Counted from the stretch's first letter, positions 1 through 6,654 are shown. The stretch is DNA of 7,751 nt from Verrucomicrobiota bacterium (GCA_026397675.1 JAPLUH010000095.1:1-7751), one strand, 5' to 3'. Made by a program: numbers and translations. Notes: generated by a model from the letters alone, not told the origin.

Positions 1-24
1 CCGTCGAATAATCCCACAGACGAC

Positions 25-1551
25 ATGAGTTCCCTGCTCCAAGAAATTGAGGCCCCGATCAACGGTGCGAAGGCTTCGGTGACCCGCCAAAACATCGGAC
101 AAATCCGCGAGATTTCCGATGGTGTTTGCAAGATCGAAGGCCTTTCCGACTGCATGGCCAACGAGATGCTCGATTTTGGCAATGGCATCATCGGCCTCGC
201 CTTGAACCTCGAAGAGACCGAGGTCGGTGCCATCATCATGGGTGACTACACCAGTCTCCACGAGGGCAGCGAGGTGAAGACCACCGGCAAACTGCTGTCG
301 GTTCCTGTCGGACAAGGACTATTGGGTCGAGTCGTGGACGTGCTCGGGCGCCCCCTCGATGGCAAAGGTCCAATTGAGGCCACCGCGTTCTACCCGGTCG
401 AAAAGATCGCCCCGGGTATTATTAAGCGGAAGTCCGTCAGCCAACCGCTCCAGACCGGGATCATGGCCGTCGACGCGATGATTCCCATTGGCCGCGGTCA
501 ACGCGAGTTGATCATTGGTGACCGTTCCACTGGCAAGACCACGATCGGCGTGGACACGATGATCAATCAGGCCCGCATCAATCAGCAGAATGTCGGGGTC
601 AAGGACTTCCGCCCGGTCTACAACATCTACGTCGCGATCGGGCAGAAGCAGTCCAACATCGCCCGCGTCATCGCTGAGCTCGATAAGGCCGGCGCGATGG
701 AGTACACGATTGTGGTGGCCGCCGCTGCTTCCGACTCGGCTGCCGACCAATACTTGGCGCCGTTCTCTGGAGCTTCCATCGGCGAGTGGTTCATGGACAA
801 CGGCATGGATGCGCTCATCATTTATGATGATCTCTCCAAGCAGGCCACGGCTTACCGTCAAGTTTCCTTGGTGTTGAAGCGTCCGTCCGGCCGCGAAGCC
901 TATCCGGGTGACGTGTTCTACCTGCATAGCCGCCTCTTGGAGCGATCGGCCCGTGTGAACGAGAAGAGCGGCAATGGATCGCTGACGGCCTTGCCCATCA
1001 TTGAGACTCAAGCGGGTGACGTCTCGGCCTACATTCCGACCAACGTTATCTCCATTACCGACGGTCAGATTTATCTCGAGACCGACTTGTTCTACCAGGG
1101 CGTTCGTCCGGCCATCTCGGTCGGTCTTTCGGTCAGCCGCGTTGGATCCGCCGCGCAAATCAAGGCGATGAAGCAAGTCGCCGGTAAGATCAAGCTCGAC
1201 CTGGCCCAGTACCGGGAACTGGCCGCCTTCGCCCAGTTCGGATCGGACCTCGATGCCAAGACCCAAGCTACCTTGGAGCGCGGCAAGCGCATCGTAGAGC
1301 TCTTCAAGCAAAGCCAATACAAGCCGATCCCGGTCGAAATCCAGGCGGTCATCCTCTGGACCATGCAAAATGGTCTGCTGGACGACGTGGACGTAGAGAA
1401 GGTCAAGGACTTCCAAAACAAGATCACTGACTTCCTCAACACGCGGAAGCCGACCATCCTCGAGAAGATTCGCACCGAGAAGGCCATCAATGACGCATTG
1501 GCCGCTGAATTGAAGGCCGCCGTCACCGAGTTTAAGCAGAGCTACCGCTAA
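25..1551 (+). CDS. atpA: F-type ATP synthase subunit alpha
   Basis: This is the non-catalytic nucleotide-binding subunit of the F1 head, which alternates with beta around gamma on the cytoplasmic face of the membrane. The protein has 508 residues, close to the usual length of about 500-515. The N-terminal beta-barrel covers roughly residues 25-95 (IREISDGVCKIEGL). The P-loop GDRSTGKT is at 165-172, the segment DALIIYDDLSKQA starts at 262, and PGDVFYLHSRLLERSAR at 294-310 is highly conserved. The arginine finger that reaches the beta catalytic site is R372 in SVSRVGSA. The C-terminal helical domain is complete. It is the first gene of the F1 block and lies 33 bases before atpG. The ATG at 25 gives the expected N-terminus, but no Shine-Dalgarno motif precedes it. 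A TAA at 9-11 could be the stop of an upstream atpH, which is too short to judge. The identification is essentially certain. Confidence 0.98.
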   Translation: MSSLLQEIEAPINGAKASVTRQNIGQIREISDGVCKIEGLSDCMANEMLDFGNGIIGLALNLEETEVGAIIMGDYTSLHEGSEVKTTGKLLSVPVGQGLLGRVVDVLGRPLDGKGPIEATAFYPVEKIAPGIIKRKSVSQPLQTGIMAVDAMIPIGRGQRELIIGDRSTGKTTIGVDTMINQARINQQNVGVKDFRPVYNIYVAIGQKQSNIARVIAELDKAGAMEYTIVVAAAASDSAADQYLAPFSGASIGEWFMDNGMDALIIYDDLSKQATAYRQVSLVLKRPSGREAYPGDVFYLHSRLLERSARVNEKSGNGSLTALPIIETQAGDVSAYIPTNVISITDGQIYLETDLFYQGVRPAISVGLSVSRVGSAAQIKAMKQVAGKIKLDLAQYRELAAFAQFGSDLDAKTQATLERGKRIVELFKQSQYKPIPVEIQAVILWTMQNGLLDDVDVEKVKDFQNKITDFLNTRKPTILEKIRTEKAINDALAAELKAAVTEFKQSYR

Positions 1552-1584
1552 GCCGCAGCCCGACGGGAGCCCGTTCCACTCATC

Positions 1585-2469
1585 ATGCCCAGCACACGCG
1601 ACATCCGGCGCCGCATCAAGTCGGTCAAGAACACGGCGCAGATCACCAAGGCGATGCAAATGGTCGCCTCGGCCAAGATGCGCAAGGCGCAGCAAGCTGC
1701 CCTCGCGGGTCGGCCCTATGCTGCCTTGATGAACGAGGTGTTGGCGGCAGCCACGGCAGGGGCCGGAGAGTTCCAGCATCCACTCACCGAGAAACGCGAG
1801 ATCAAGAACCGGGCGCTGATCATCATCAGCACCGACAAGGGTCTTTGCGGCGCTCTGAACACCAACTTGCTGCGCGAGGCCGCCAAGGCTCATCTTCCGA
1901 GCACCGTTTATGTGGTGGCCGGACGCAAGGCAGCCCAATGGGTGGCACGACTCAAGCGCAAATTGGTGGCCGAATTTTCCTACAAGGATATCCCCGACTT
2001 TGCTGAGGCCCGGGCAATTTCCAAGTTTGCCCAAGAACTCTTTCTGAGCGGTCAGGTCGATGGAGTTGATGTAGTTTTCACCAACTACATCAACACCCTG
2101 ACTCAAAAAGCGGAGGTTCGAACGTTGTTGCCTCTGGGTCGTCTCCAGAAAATCGATCCCGATATTCGCGGTAACGGCGGCACAGAGGAGATTCAGCCGG
2201 GCGCCGCCCAGGAGTATAGCTTTGAGCCGCCTGCACCGCAGTTGTTGAGCAACCTCCTCCCGCACTACCTGAACTATCAGGTGTATCAAATGCTTTTGGA
2301 GGCCAAGGCTTCCGAGCATTCGGCGCGCATGGTCGCCATGAAGAGCGCCACCGACAACGCCAAGCAACTCATCAAGGACCTGACGCTCGAGTACAACAAG
2401 CTCCGTCAGGCGAACATCACCAAGGAACTTCTCGAAATTACCAGCGCCGCCATGGCGATGGGCAACTGA
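1585..2469 (+). CDS. atpG: F-type ATP synthase subunit gamma
   Basis: This is the central rotor shaft of F1, which couples proton-driven c-ring rotation to the catalytic changes in beta. The protein has 294 residues, normal for the family. The N-terminal helix (RRRIKSVKNTAQITKAMQMV, about 8-27, then ASAKMRKAQ) and the C-terminal helix (about 245-294, with SATDNAKQLIKDL and NKLRQANITKELLEI) form the antiparallel coiled coil. Between them lies the Rossmann-like domain with the conserved STDKGLCGALNTNL at 82-95. A Gly/Glu-rich segment at about 194-212 (DIRGNGGTEEIQPG) is a surface insertion of variable length in this family. The gene sits 33 bases after atpA and 12 bases before atpD, in the standard order. 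The ATG at 1585 gives the typical MPSTRDIRRRI start. A GGGAG lies about 15 bases upstream, too far to be a convincing ribosome site. Confidence 0.97.
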   Translation: MPSTRDIRRRIKSVKNTAQITKAMQMVASAKMRKAQQAALAGRPYAALMNEVLAAATAGAGEFQHPLTEKREIKNRALIIISTDKGLCGALNTNLLREAAKAHLPSTVYVVAGRKAAQWVARLKRKLVAEFSYKDIPDFAEARAISKFAQELFLSGQVDGVDVVFTNYINTLTQKAEVRTLLPLGRLQKIDPDIRGNGGTEEIQPGAAQEYSFEPPAPQLLSNLLPHYLNYQVYQMLLEAKASEHSARMVAMKSATDNAKQLIKDLTLEYNKLRQANITKELLEITSAAMAMGN

Positions 2470-2481
2470 CCTCTCTCGGAA

Positions 2482-3807
2482 ATGAACACAGGAAAGATCG
2501 TCCAGATCATCGGTCCCGTCGTCGACGTGGAGTTCTCCGGAACTCTCCCCGCGATCTACAACGCGCTCACCGTCGACTTTACGGGCCAACCGATTTCGAT
2601 GCCCGTGGGCGAAGCGGTCATGGGCCGTGTCTTCAATGTCACCGGCGACGCAGTCGATGAGCAGGGTCCGGTGAAGGCCGACAAGTACTACCCCATTCAT
2701 CGCAGCGCTCCTCCGCTGGTGGATCAATCCACTAGCCCGCAGATCCTGACCACCGGCATCAAGGTCATTGATCTCATCTGCCCCTTCCTCAAGGGCGGTA
2801 AGGTCGGGGCTTTCGGTGGTGCGGGCGTCGGCAAGACGGTCGTGATCATGGAGTTGATCAACAACATCGCGAAGCTGCACGGCGGTATCTCGATGTTCGC
2901 CGGCGTCGGTGAGCGGACCCGTGAGGGCAACGATCTCTATAACGAGATGATCGAGGCCAACGTCATCAAGACCAAGAAGGACGCCAAGGGCCACCCCGAG
3001 ATCGGAGCCAACGGTATGCCGATCCTCGAGCCGGGATCCCGCATCGGTCTGGTTTATGGTCAGATGAACGAGCCGCCCGGAGCCCGTCTCCGCGTCGCTC
3101 TCTCGGCCTTGGCCGTGACTGAGTATTTCCGCGACGAGAAGAATCAAGACGTGCTGCTCTTCGTCGACAACGTGTTCCGCTTCTCGCAGGCGGGATCCGA
3201 GGTGTCGGCGCTGCTGGGTCGCACTCCGTCCGCGGTGGGTTACCAGCCGACGCTGGCCGCCGAAATGGGCAATCTTCAGGAGCGCATTACCTCCACCAAG
3301 AAGGGTTCCATCACCTCCTTCCAGGCAGTGTACGTGCCGGCCGACGATCTCACTGATCCGGCCCCGGCAACGACCTTCGCCCACCTTGATGCCACGATCG
3401 TTCTCGAGCGTTCCATTGCCGAGTTGGGCATTTTCCCGGCGGTGGATCCGCTGGCCTCGAGCTCCCGCGCTCTGGCGCCGGAGTTCGTTGGCGAAGAGCA
3501 CTATAATGTCGCCCGTGGCGTTCAGAAGGTGCTCCAACGCTACAAGGACCTTCAGGATATCATCGCGATTCTCGGCATGGACGAGTTGTCTGCCGATGAC
3601 AAGTTGACCGTTTTCCGCGCCCGTAAGATCCAGAAATTCCTCAGCCAGCCGTTCACGGTGGCCGAGCAGTTCACGGGTCGTCCGGGCAAGCAGGTGCCTG
3701 TGGCCGAGACCGTCCGCAGCTTCAAGGAGATCCTGGAAGGCAAGTACGACGATATCGCTGAGGCCAACTTCTACATGAAGGGTGGCATCGACGAGATCCA
3801 GGACTGA
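2482..3807 (+). CDS. atpD: F-type ATP synthase subunit beta, with shortened N-terminal barrel
   Basis: This is the catalytic subunit of F1. The P-loop GGAGVGKT is at 112-119, the catalytic glutamate is E144 in GVGERTREGND, the Walker B strand LLFVDN is at 225-230, and the DELS lever is at 367-370. These are intact and in order, so the catalytic core looks functional. At 441 residues it is shorter than the usual 460-480. Compared with my recollection of E. coli AtpD (460 residues), the N-terminus starts normally (MNTGKIVQIIGPVVDVEF), but ALTVDFT (28-34) joins directly to GQPISMPVGE (35-44). About 38 residues that normally form the middle strands of the crown beta-barrel are missing, without a frameshift. 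A loop at 164-188, between the catalytic glutamate region and VYGQMNEPPG, is about 23 residues longer than in E. coli. The gene starts 12 bases after atpG, with no Shine-Dalgarno. The gap could be a real variant or a sequence or assembly deletion. Confidence 0.96.
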   Translation: MNTGKIVQIIGPVVDVEFSGTLPAIYNALTVDFTGQPISMPVGEAVMGRVFNVTGDAVDEQGPVKADKYYPIHRSAPPLVDQSTSPQILTTGIKVIDLICPFLKGGKVGAFGGAGVGKTVVIMELINNIAKLHGGISMFAGVGERTREGNDLYNEMIEANVIKTKKDAKGHPEIGANGMPILEPGSRIGLVYGQMNEPPGARLRVALSALAVTEYFRDEKNQDVLLFVDNVFRFSQAGSEVSALLGRTPSAVGYQPTLAAEMGNLQERITSTKKGSITSFQAVYVPADDLTDPAPATTFAHLDATIVLERSIAELGIFPAVDPLASSSRALAPEFVGEEHYNVARGVQKVLQRYKDLQDIIAILGMDELSADDKLTVFRARKIQKFLSQPFTVAEQFTGRPGKQVPVAETVRSFKEILEGKYDDIAEANFYMKGGIDEIQD

Positions 3808-3842
3808 CTTAGTCGTCCGCCCACGTTCAGAACCCCAACGAC

Positions 3843-4250
3843 ATGGCCACGCTCAAACTGGAAATCGCAACGCCTGAGGCCCGCATCTATTCCGAGGAGG
3901 TCGACATGGTCACCTTGCCCGGGCTCGAGGGCGAGATGGGCATCTTCCCGATGCACATCCCGCTGATGACCCAGATCACTCACGGTGAGATTGTGGTTCG
4001 CAAGGGCGGCCAAGATCATTTCTTGGCTGTCGGTGAAGGTTTCGTGGAAATCACCGGTGAACGGGTGGCCATCTTGACTGACATGGCCATTCGAGCCGCA
4101 GACATCGATGAGGCCCGAGCCGAAGAAGCCCGGAAAAAAGCTGAGGCCCGGATTGCTCAGAAATTGGGAGACGAGGAAACGGCCATGGCCCAAGCCTCTC
4201 TCATGCACTCCCTGACCCAGTTGAATTTGAAGCGGCGTCACCATCGATGA
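3843..4250 (+). CDS. atpC: F-type ATP synthase subunit epsilon
   Basis: This small rotor-foot subunit binds gamma and the c-ring and, in many bacteria, inhibits ATP hydrolysis through its C-terminal helices. The protein has 135 residues, normal for the family. The N-terminal beta-sandwich (about 1-84) carries the conserved GLEGEMGIFPMHIPLMTQI (27-45). The C-terminal part (about 88-135) is Ala/Glu/Lys-rich and helical. It begins with IDEARA at 88-93, which fits the I(L)DxxRA motif known to bind ATP in epsilon subunits such as that of Bacillus PS3. ATP-responsive control of hydrolysis is therefore possible here, as an inference. The gene ends with a basic RRHHR tail. It is the last gene of the operon, 35 bases after atpD, and is followed by a GC-rich hairpin. 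The ATG at 3843 is preceded by AACGAC with no Shine-Dalgarno. Confidence 0.95.
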   Translation: MATLKLEIATPEARIYSEEVDMVTLPGLEGEMGIFPMHIPLMTQITHGEIVVRKGGQDHFLAVGEGFVEITGERVAILTDMAIRAADIDEARAEEARKKAEARIAQKLGDEETAMAQASLMHSLTQLNLKRRHHR

Positions 4251-4277
4251 ACTGATTCATCGGATCGGAATCGACCG

Positions 4278-4305
4278 AACGGCCGCCGCTCACACGGCGG
4301 CCGTT
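4278..4305 (+). terminator. Hairpin terminator after the ATP synthase operon
   Basis: A perfect 11-bp inverted repeat, AACGGCCGCCG (4278-4288) and CGGCGGCCGTT (4295-4305), encloses a 6-base loop CTCACA. It starts 28 bases after the atpC stop, where an operon terminator is expected. The RNA stem would be very stable. There is no clean U-tract; the downstream bases read TTGCGTTGGG. It may be an inefficient intrinsic terminator, a 3'-end stabilising hairpin, or a stop site assisted by Rho. Confidence 0.6.
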
Positions 4306-4336
4306 GCGTTGGGAAACCTCTTCCCTATCCTAATAG
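4304..4336 (+). promoter_or_regulatory. Possible weak promoter for clpS operon
   Basis: The 158-base gap between atpC and clpS should hold the promoter of the clpS operon, because a hairpin separates it from the atp genes. Two overlapping sigma70-like pairs can be read, both with 16-base spacers: TTGCGT (4304-4309) with TATCCT (4326-4331), and TTGGGA (4309-4314) with TAATAG (4331-4336). Each matches the consensus only partly, and the first overlaps the end of the terminator stem. This is a guess from position and weak motifs. Confidence 0.2.
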
Positions 4337-4408
4337 GCAGCCGCCCTAGAGAGCCGAGCCACCGCCAACCCAATTCATCGATCCCAATTTATCAAGCCAG
4401 TGAACAGC

Positions 4409-4708
4409 ATGCCGGGAACCATAGAATTACCGACACCCGAGATTGATGCGGAGATAGAATCTAAGAAGGTCCGTGAGCGGGACTATACCGTCATCGTTTG
4501 GGATGACCCGGTGAACCTCATGCCCTATGTGACTCACGTCTTCCAGCAGGTCTTCGGTTGGGGTCGTGAAAAAGCACAGCGGCATATGCTCGAAGTTCAT
4601 GAGGAAGGCCGCAGTGTTGTGGTTCGAGACAGCTTCGAAAAAGCGGAGTACTATGTGCATGCGCTCCAGAAGTATTCCCTCACCGCCACGCTGGAACCGG
4701 CCTCATGA
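4409..4708 (+). CDS. clpS: ATP-dependent Clp protease adaptor ClpS
   Basis: This N-recognin binds proteins with destabilising N-terminal residues (Leu, Phe, Tyr, Trp) and hands them to the Clp unfoldase-protease in the cytoplasm. The protein has 99 residues. It has a flexible acidic N-terminal tail (about 1-24) and a compact domain beginning YTVIVWDDPVNLMPYV (26-41), followed by FGWGREKAQ and HMLEVHEEG (59-67). H64 and M38 match the substrate-pocket His and Met of E. coli ClpS. The E. coli N-D-D pocket motif aligns with D32-D33-P34, and the preceding W31 gives the WxDPVNLM form that I associate with actinobacterial-type ClpS. I chose the ATG at 4409 (MPGTIELP); an in-frame GTG at 4400 would add three residues, and neither start has a Shine-Dalgarno. 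The stop overlaps the next start as ATGA. No clpA or clpC lies in the window. Confidence 0.93.
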   Translation: MPGTIELPTPEIDAEIESKKVRERDYTVIVWDDPVNLMPYVTHVFQQVFGWGREKAQRHMLEVHEEGRSVVVRDSFEKAEYYVHALQKYSLTATLEPAS

Positions 4709-5199
4709 AACCTCACGCGTACGACGAGGAGGGCACTTCTTGGTTCCTCACCCCTGGAGAGCGTAACCTGCTGCTCACACTTTTTTCTCGTCCCATCGAC
4801 CCACGCCAACGAGCTCGGCTGAGTCGCACCTCCGAAGCCCTTGAGGAACAGTGCCAGTCGGATTTAGCCGGTGAGTTGGAGAATCACCGATCAGAGGTCC
4901 GTTCCCGGTTGGTGGTGCTTTTGGGTGCCGCGTCCATGGCCACAACGACGACTCAAACCCCTTCCGGAACCCGGGAAGACTCCGGCTGGATTCTCCGTCT
5001 GACCCCTGAAGACCGTGAATCCTTTCTTCAAGCGTTGAACGAATTACGCCTGGGGGCTTGGGAACAACTCGGGCGACCCGATCCCCCGGAGGTTCCCGCC
5101 GATTTGCCTCTGAACTCACCCAATACCGTGCATTGGTGGAACCTGGAAATCGCTTCCCGTTTCCAGGGGCGATTGATCTCCGAGGAATCTCTCGAATGA
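4705..5199 (+). CDS. DUF2017-like protein in the N-degron operon
   Basis: The protein has 164 residues and an unknown biochemical function. It has an N-terminal LTPGERNLLLTLF (about 15-27), a charged, probably helical middle, and a C-terminal block LTPEDRESFLQALNELRLGAWEQLG (about 98-122) ending in an HWWNLEIASRFQGRLI helix (about 143-158). This layout resembles, from memory, the DUF2017 family of Actinobacteria, where the gene commonly lies just after clpS (for example next to clpS in Mycobacterium). The C-terminal block of those proteins has the same pattern: LT...D, then NDLRLALG, then a Trp-containing helix. There is no signal peptide, membrane segment or recognisable catalytic motif, so it is likely cytoplasmic and helical. 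Its start overlaps the clpS stop (ATGA, 4705-4708) and its stop overlaps the aat start (ATGA, 5196-5199). It is therefore translationally coupled to both N-degron genes. The family call is moderately sure; a role in N-degron proteolysis is inference. Confidence 0.7.
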   Translation: MKPHAYDEEGTSWFLTPGERNLLLTLFSRPIDPRQRARLSRTSEALEEQCQSDLAGELENHRSEVRSRLVVLLGAASMATTTTQTPSGTREDSGWILRLTPEDRESFLQALNELRLGAWEQLGRPDPPEVPADLPLNSPNTVHWWNLEIASRFQGRLISEESLE

Positions 5200-5870
5200 G
5201 GAGTCCATCGGATTCCGTGACCTTCCTATCTCCAGGAGATCGGTTGCCGGATCCGAGCCAGGCCCGGGAAGATGGATTGGTGGCAGTGGGAGGCGACCTG
5301 TCGGTGGAGCGGTTGCTGGAAGCGTATCAGAGCGGTCTTTTTCCGTGGTCAGCGGACCCGATCACCTGGTGGTCCCCCGATCCTCGCGGCGTTCTTCCGG
5401 TGGGCGCAGTGCATGTTTCCCGGAGTCTGGCCCGGACGTTGCGTCGAGCCCCCTACACGGTGAGCTTCGACCAGAATTTTTCAGCCGTCATTCGTGCCTG
5501 TGCCGAGGTACCACGAAGCGGGGCCAGCTCGACTTGGATTTCACCTCAGCTCTTGCAGGCGTATGAACAACTGGCCCAGGCCGGACATGCCCACAGTGTG
5601 GAATGCTGGCAGGAAGGGCGGCTGGTGGGCGGGGTGTACGGGGTTTGCGTAGGAGGCTTCTTTGCCGGTGAGTCGATGTTTCACCGCGCGGATGGTGCCT
5701 CAAAGGTGGCTTTGGTTCATCTGGACCGTCATCTAGCCCACCGTGGATTTACCCTGCTAGATTGTCAGATGGTCACCTCAGTTACCCGGTCGCTGGGAGC
5801 CACGGAAATTCCCCGGGCCGAGTATTTGGCTCGGTTGGCCCGGGCCGTGAGCCAACCGTCGCGGTGGTGA
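5196..5870 (+). CDS. aat: Leucyl/phenylalanyl-tRNA--protein transferase
   Basis: This enzyme transfers Leu or Phe from aminoacyl-tRNA to proteins with N-terminal Lys or Arg, creating N-degrons that ClpS recognises. The protein has 224 residues (E. coli about 234). The family motifs appear in order: GLVAVGGDLSVERLL (27-41), GLFPW (47-51), WWSPDPRGVLP (58-68), TWISPQLLQAY (113-123), HAHSVECW (131-138), GGVYGV and GGFFAGESMF (153-162), ASK (168-170), LLDCQ (187-191) and LGATEIPR (200-207). W114, E159 and D189 align with the active-site W111, E156 and D186 of the E. coli enzyme. The frame is open upstream to about 5058, but I chose the ATG at 5196 because it matches the family N-terminus, overlaps the preceding stop as ATGA, and has a GAGG about 10 bases upstream. 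It is the last gene of its operon and converges on purQ. Confidence 0.95.
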   Translation: MRSPSDSVTFLSPGDRLPDPSQAREDGLVAVGGDLSVERLLEAYQSGLFPWSADPITWWSPDPRGVLPVGAVHVSRSLARTLRRAPYTVSFDQNFSAVIRACAEVPRSGASSTWISPQLLQAYEQLAQAGHAHSVECWQEGRLVGGVYGVCVGGFFAGESMFHRADGASKVALVHLDRHLAHRGFTLLDCQMVTSVTRSLGATEIPRAEYLARLARAVSQPSRW

Positions 5871-5906
5871 CGTTCGTAGTTGTAGAGCAGCGCCCAGACA
5901 GTCTGA

Positions 5907-5929
5907 GGCCGCGCCTTTAGGCTGCGGCC
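5907..5929. terminator. Hairpin between convergent aat and purQ
   Basis: GGCCGC-GCC (5907-5915), a TTTA loop (5916-5919), GGC (5920-5922), one unpaired T, and GCGGCC (5924-5929) form a 9-bp stem with a single bulge. The structure reads almost the same on both strands. It lies between two convergent genes, which suggests a shared terminator. The purQ stop codon (TAA on the minus strand, 5917-5919) is inside the loop. No T-tract follows on either side, so termination efficiency is doubtful. Confidence 0.35.
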
Positions 5930-6654
5930 ACGGCGGAAGCCCGTCGGGATTCTAGCGCCAAGATCATGCTCTTCAGGATCGAACGACCGTCTTCCGTTCC
6001 GAGAATACCTTCCACTGCACGATCTGGGTGCGGCATGAGGCCCGCTACATTGAAGCGCTCGTTGGCGATGCCGGCGATGTTCAGCACAGAACCGTTGGGA
6101 TTGGCTGCCTCAGTCACAGCACCCTTCGCGTCACAGTACTGCCAAAGAATTTGGCGCTGTGTTTGCAATCGTTCCAGCGTGGGAGCATCGGCGAAGTAGC
6201 ATCCCTCGCCGTGGGCGATGGGAATGCGGATGGGAACGCCGTCGCGAGGGATTTCTGAAGTGAAGGGGGTTTCGAAGTTGGCGGTTTTCAGAAAAACCTG
6301 TTCGCAGTGAAATCGCAGGTCCCGGTTGCGGATGAGTGCCCCCGGCAACAGCCCTGCCTCGCAAAGGATTTGGAAGCCATTGCAAATGCCTAGGACGAGC
6401 CCGCCGTTGTCCGCGAAGCGGCTCACCGCTTGCATCACCGGGCTGAAACGGGCGATGGCCCCGCAACGCAGAGCGTCCCCATAGCTGAAGCCACCGGGGA
6501 CGATCACGGCATCGACGTCGCCCAACGAGGTGTCCTTGTGCCAGACGAGTTTGGCCTGGCTGCCCAGCACGCGAAGCGCGTGCACGCAGTCTTGGTCGCA
6601 GTTGGAAGCGGGAAACTGGAGGATGGCAAATCGCATAGCCGAATGGGTCGTCAT
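5917..6654 (-). CDS. purQ: Phosphoribosylformylglycinamidine synthase, glutaminase subunit PurQ
   Basis: This is the class I glutamine amidotransferase subunit of FGAM synthase. It releases ammonia from glutamine for the ATP-dependent conversion of FGAR to FGAM by PurL, step 4 of purine synthesis. The protein has 245 residues, within the range of stand-alone PurQ proteins. The N-terminus has FAILQFPASNCDQD (9-22), then VPGGFSYGDALRCG (52-65). The nucleophile is C91 in GICNGFQIL, and the rest of the triad is H209 and E215 in MPHPDRAVEG. The ATG at 6652-6654 overlaps the purS stop as ATGA and has a GGAG 8 bases upstream, so I prefer it to the internal ATG at 6634-6636 (MRFAILQF). It forms a two-gene operon with purS. 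The separate PurS/PurQ form differs from the large fused PurL of E. coli. The Ala-rich tail lies within a hairpin near the stop. Confidence 0.96.
   Translation of the reverse strand: MTTHSAMRFAILQFPASNCDQDCVHALRVLGSQAKLVWHKDTSLGDVDAVIVPGGFSYGDALRCGAIARFSPVMQAVSRFADNGGLVLGICNGFQILCEAGLLPGALIRNRDLRFHCEQVFLKTANFETPFTSEIPRDGVPIRIPIAHGEGCYFADAPTLERLQTQRQILWQYCDAKGAVTEAANPNGSVLNIAGIANERFNVAGLMPHPDRAVEGILGTEDGRSILKSMILALESRRASAVAAA

Noticed and set aside
1562..1573. Short inverted repeat ACGGG-AG-CCCGT between atpA and atpG
   Set aside because: The stem is only 5 bp with a 2-base loop, too tight to form a stable hairpin, and no processing or terminator signature follows.
319..3537. A continuous minus-strand open frame of 1072 codons opposite atpA, atpG and atpD
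   Set aside because: It lies exactly codon-against-codon with the three genes, which all share one frame. In that register a minus-strand stop appears only where the sense gene uses TTA, CTA or TCA. These codons are rare in this GC-rich genome; the frame ends at a CTA Leu codon at 319-321. The translation is His/Arg/Asp/Leu-rich, as expected for an antisense shadow, and has no known domain.
4247..4255. ATGA overlap at the end of atpC suggesting a further coupled gene
   Set aside because: The frame reads ATG-AAC-TGA and stops after two codons.
4775..5119. Minus-strand 114-codon frame inside the DUF2017-like gene
   Set aside because: It is opposite a gene that is well supported by overlaps on both sides. 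The Pro/Arg-rich composition looks like a shadow, and no motif is visible.
5058..5195. N-terminal extension of Aat by 46 codons
   Set aside because: It would overlap the DUF2017-like gene in another frame and adds sequence with no family similarity. The ATG at 5196 gives the normal Aat N-terminus with an ATGA overlap.
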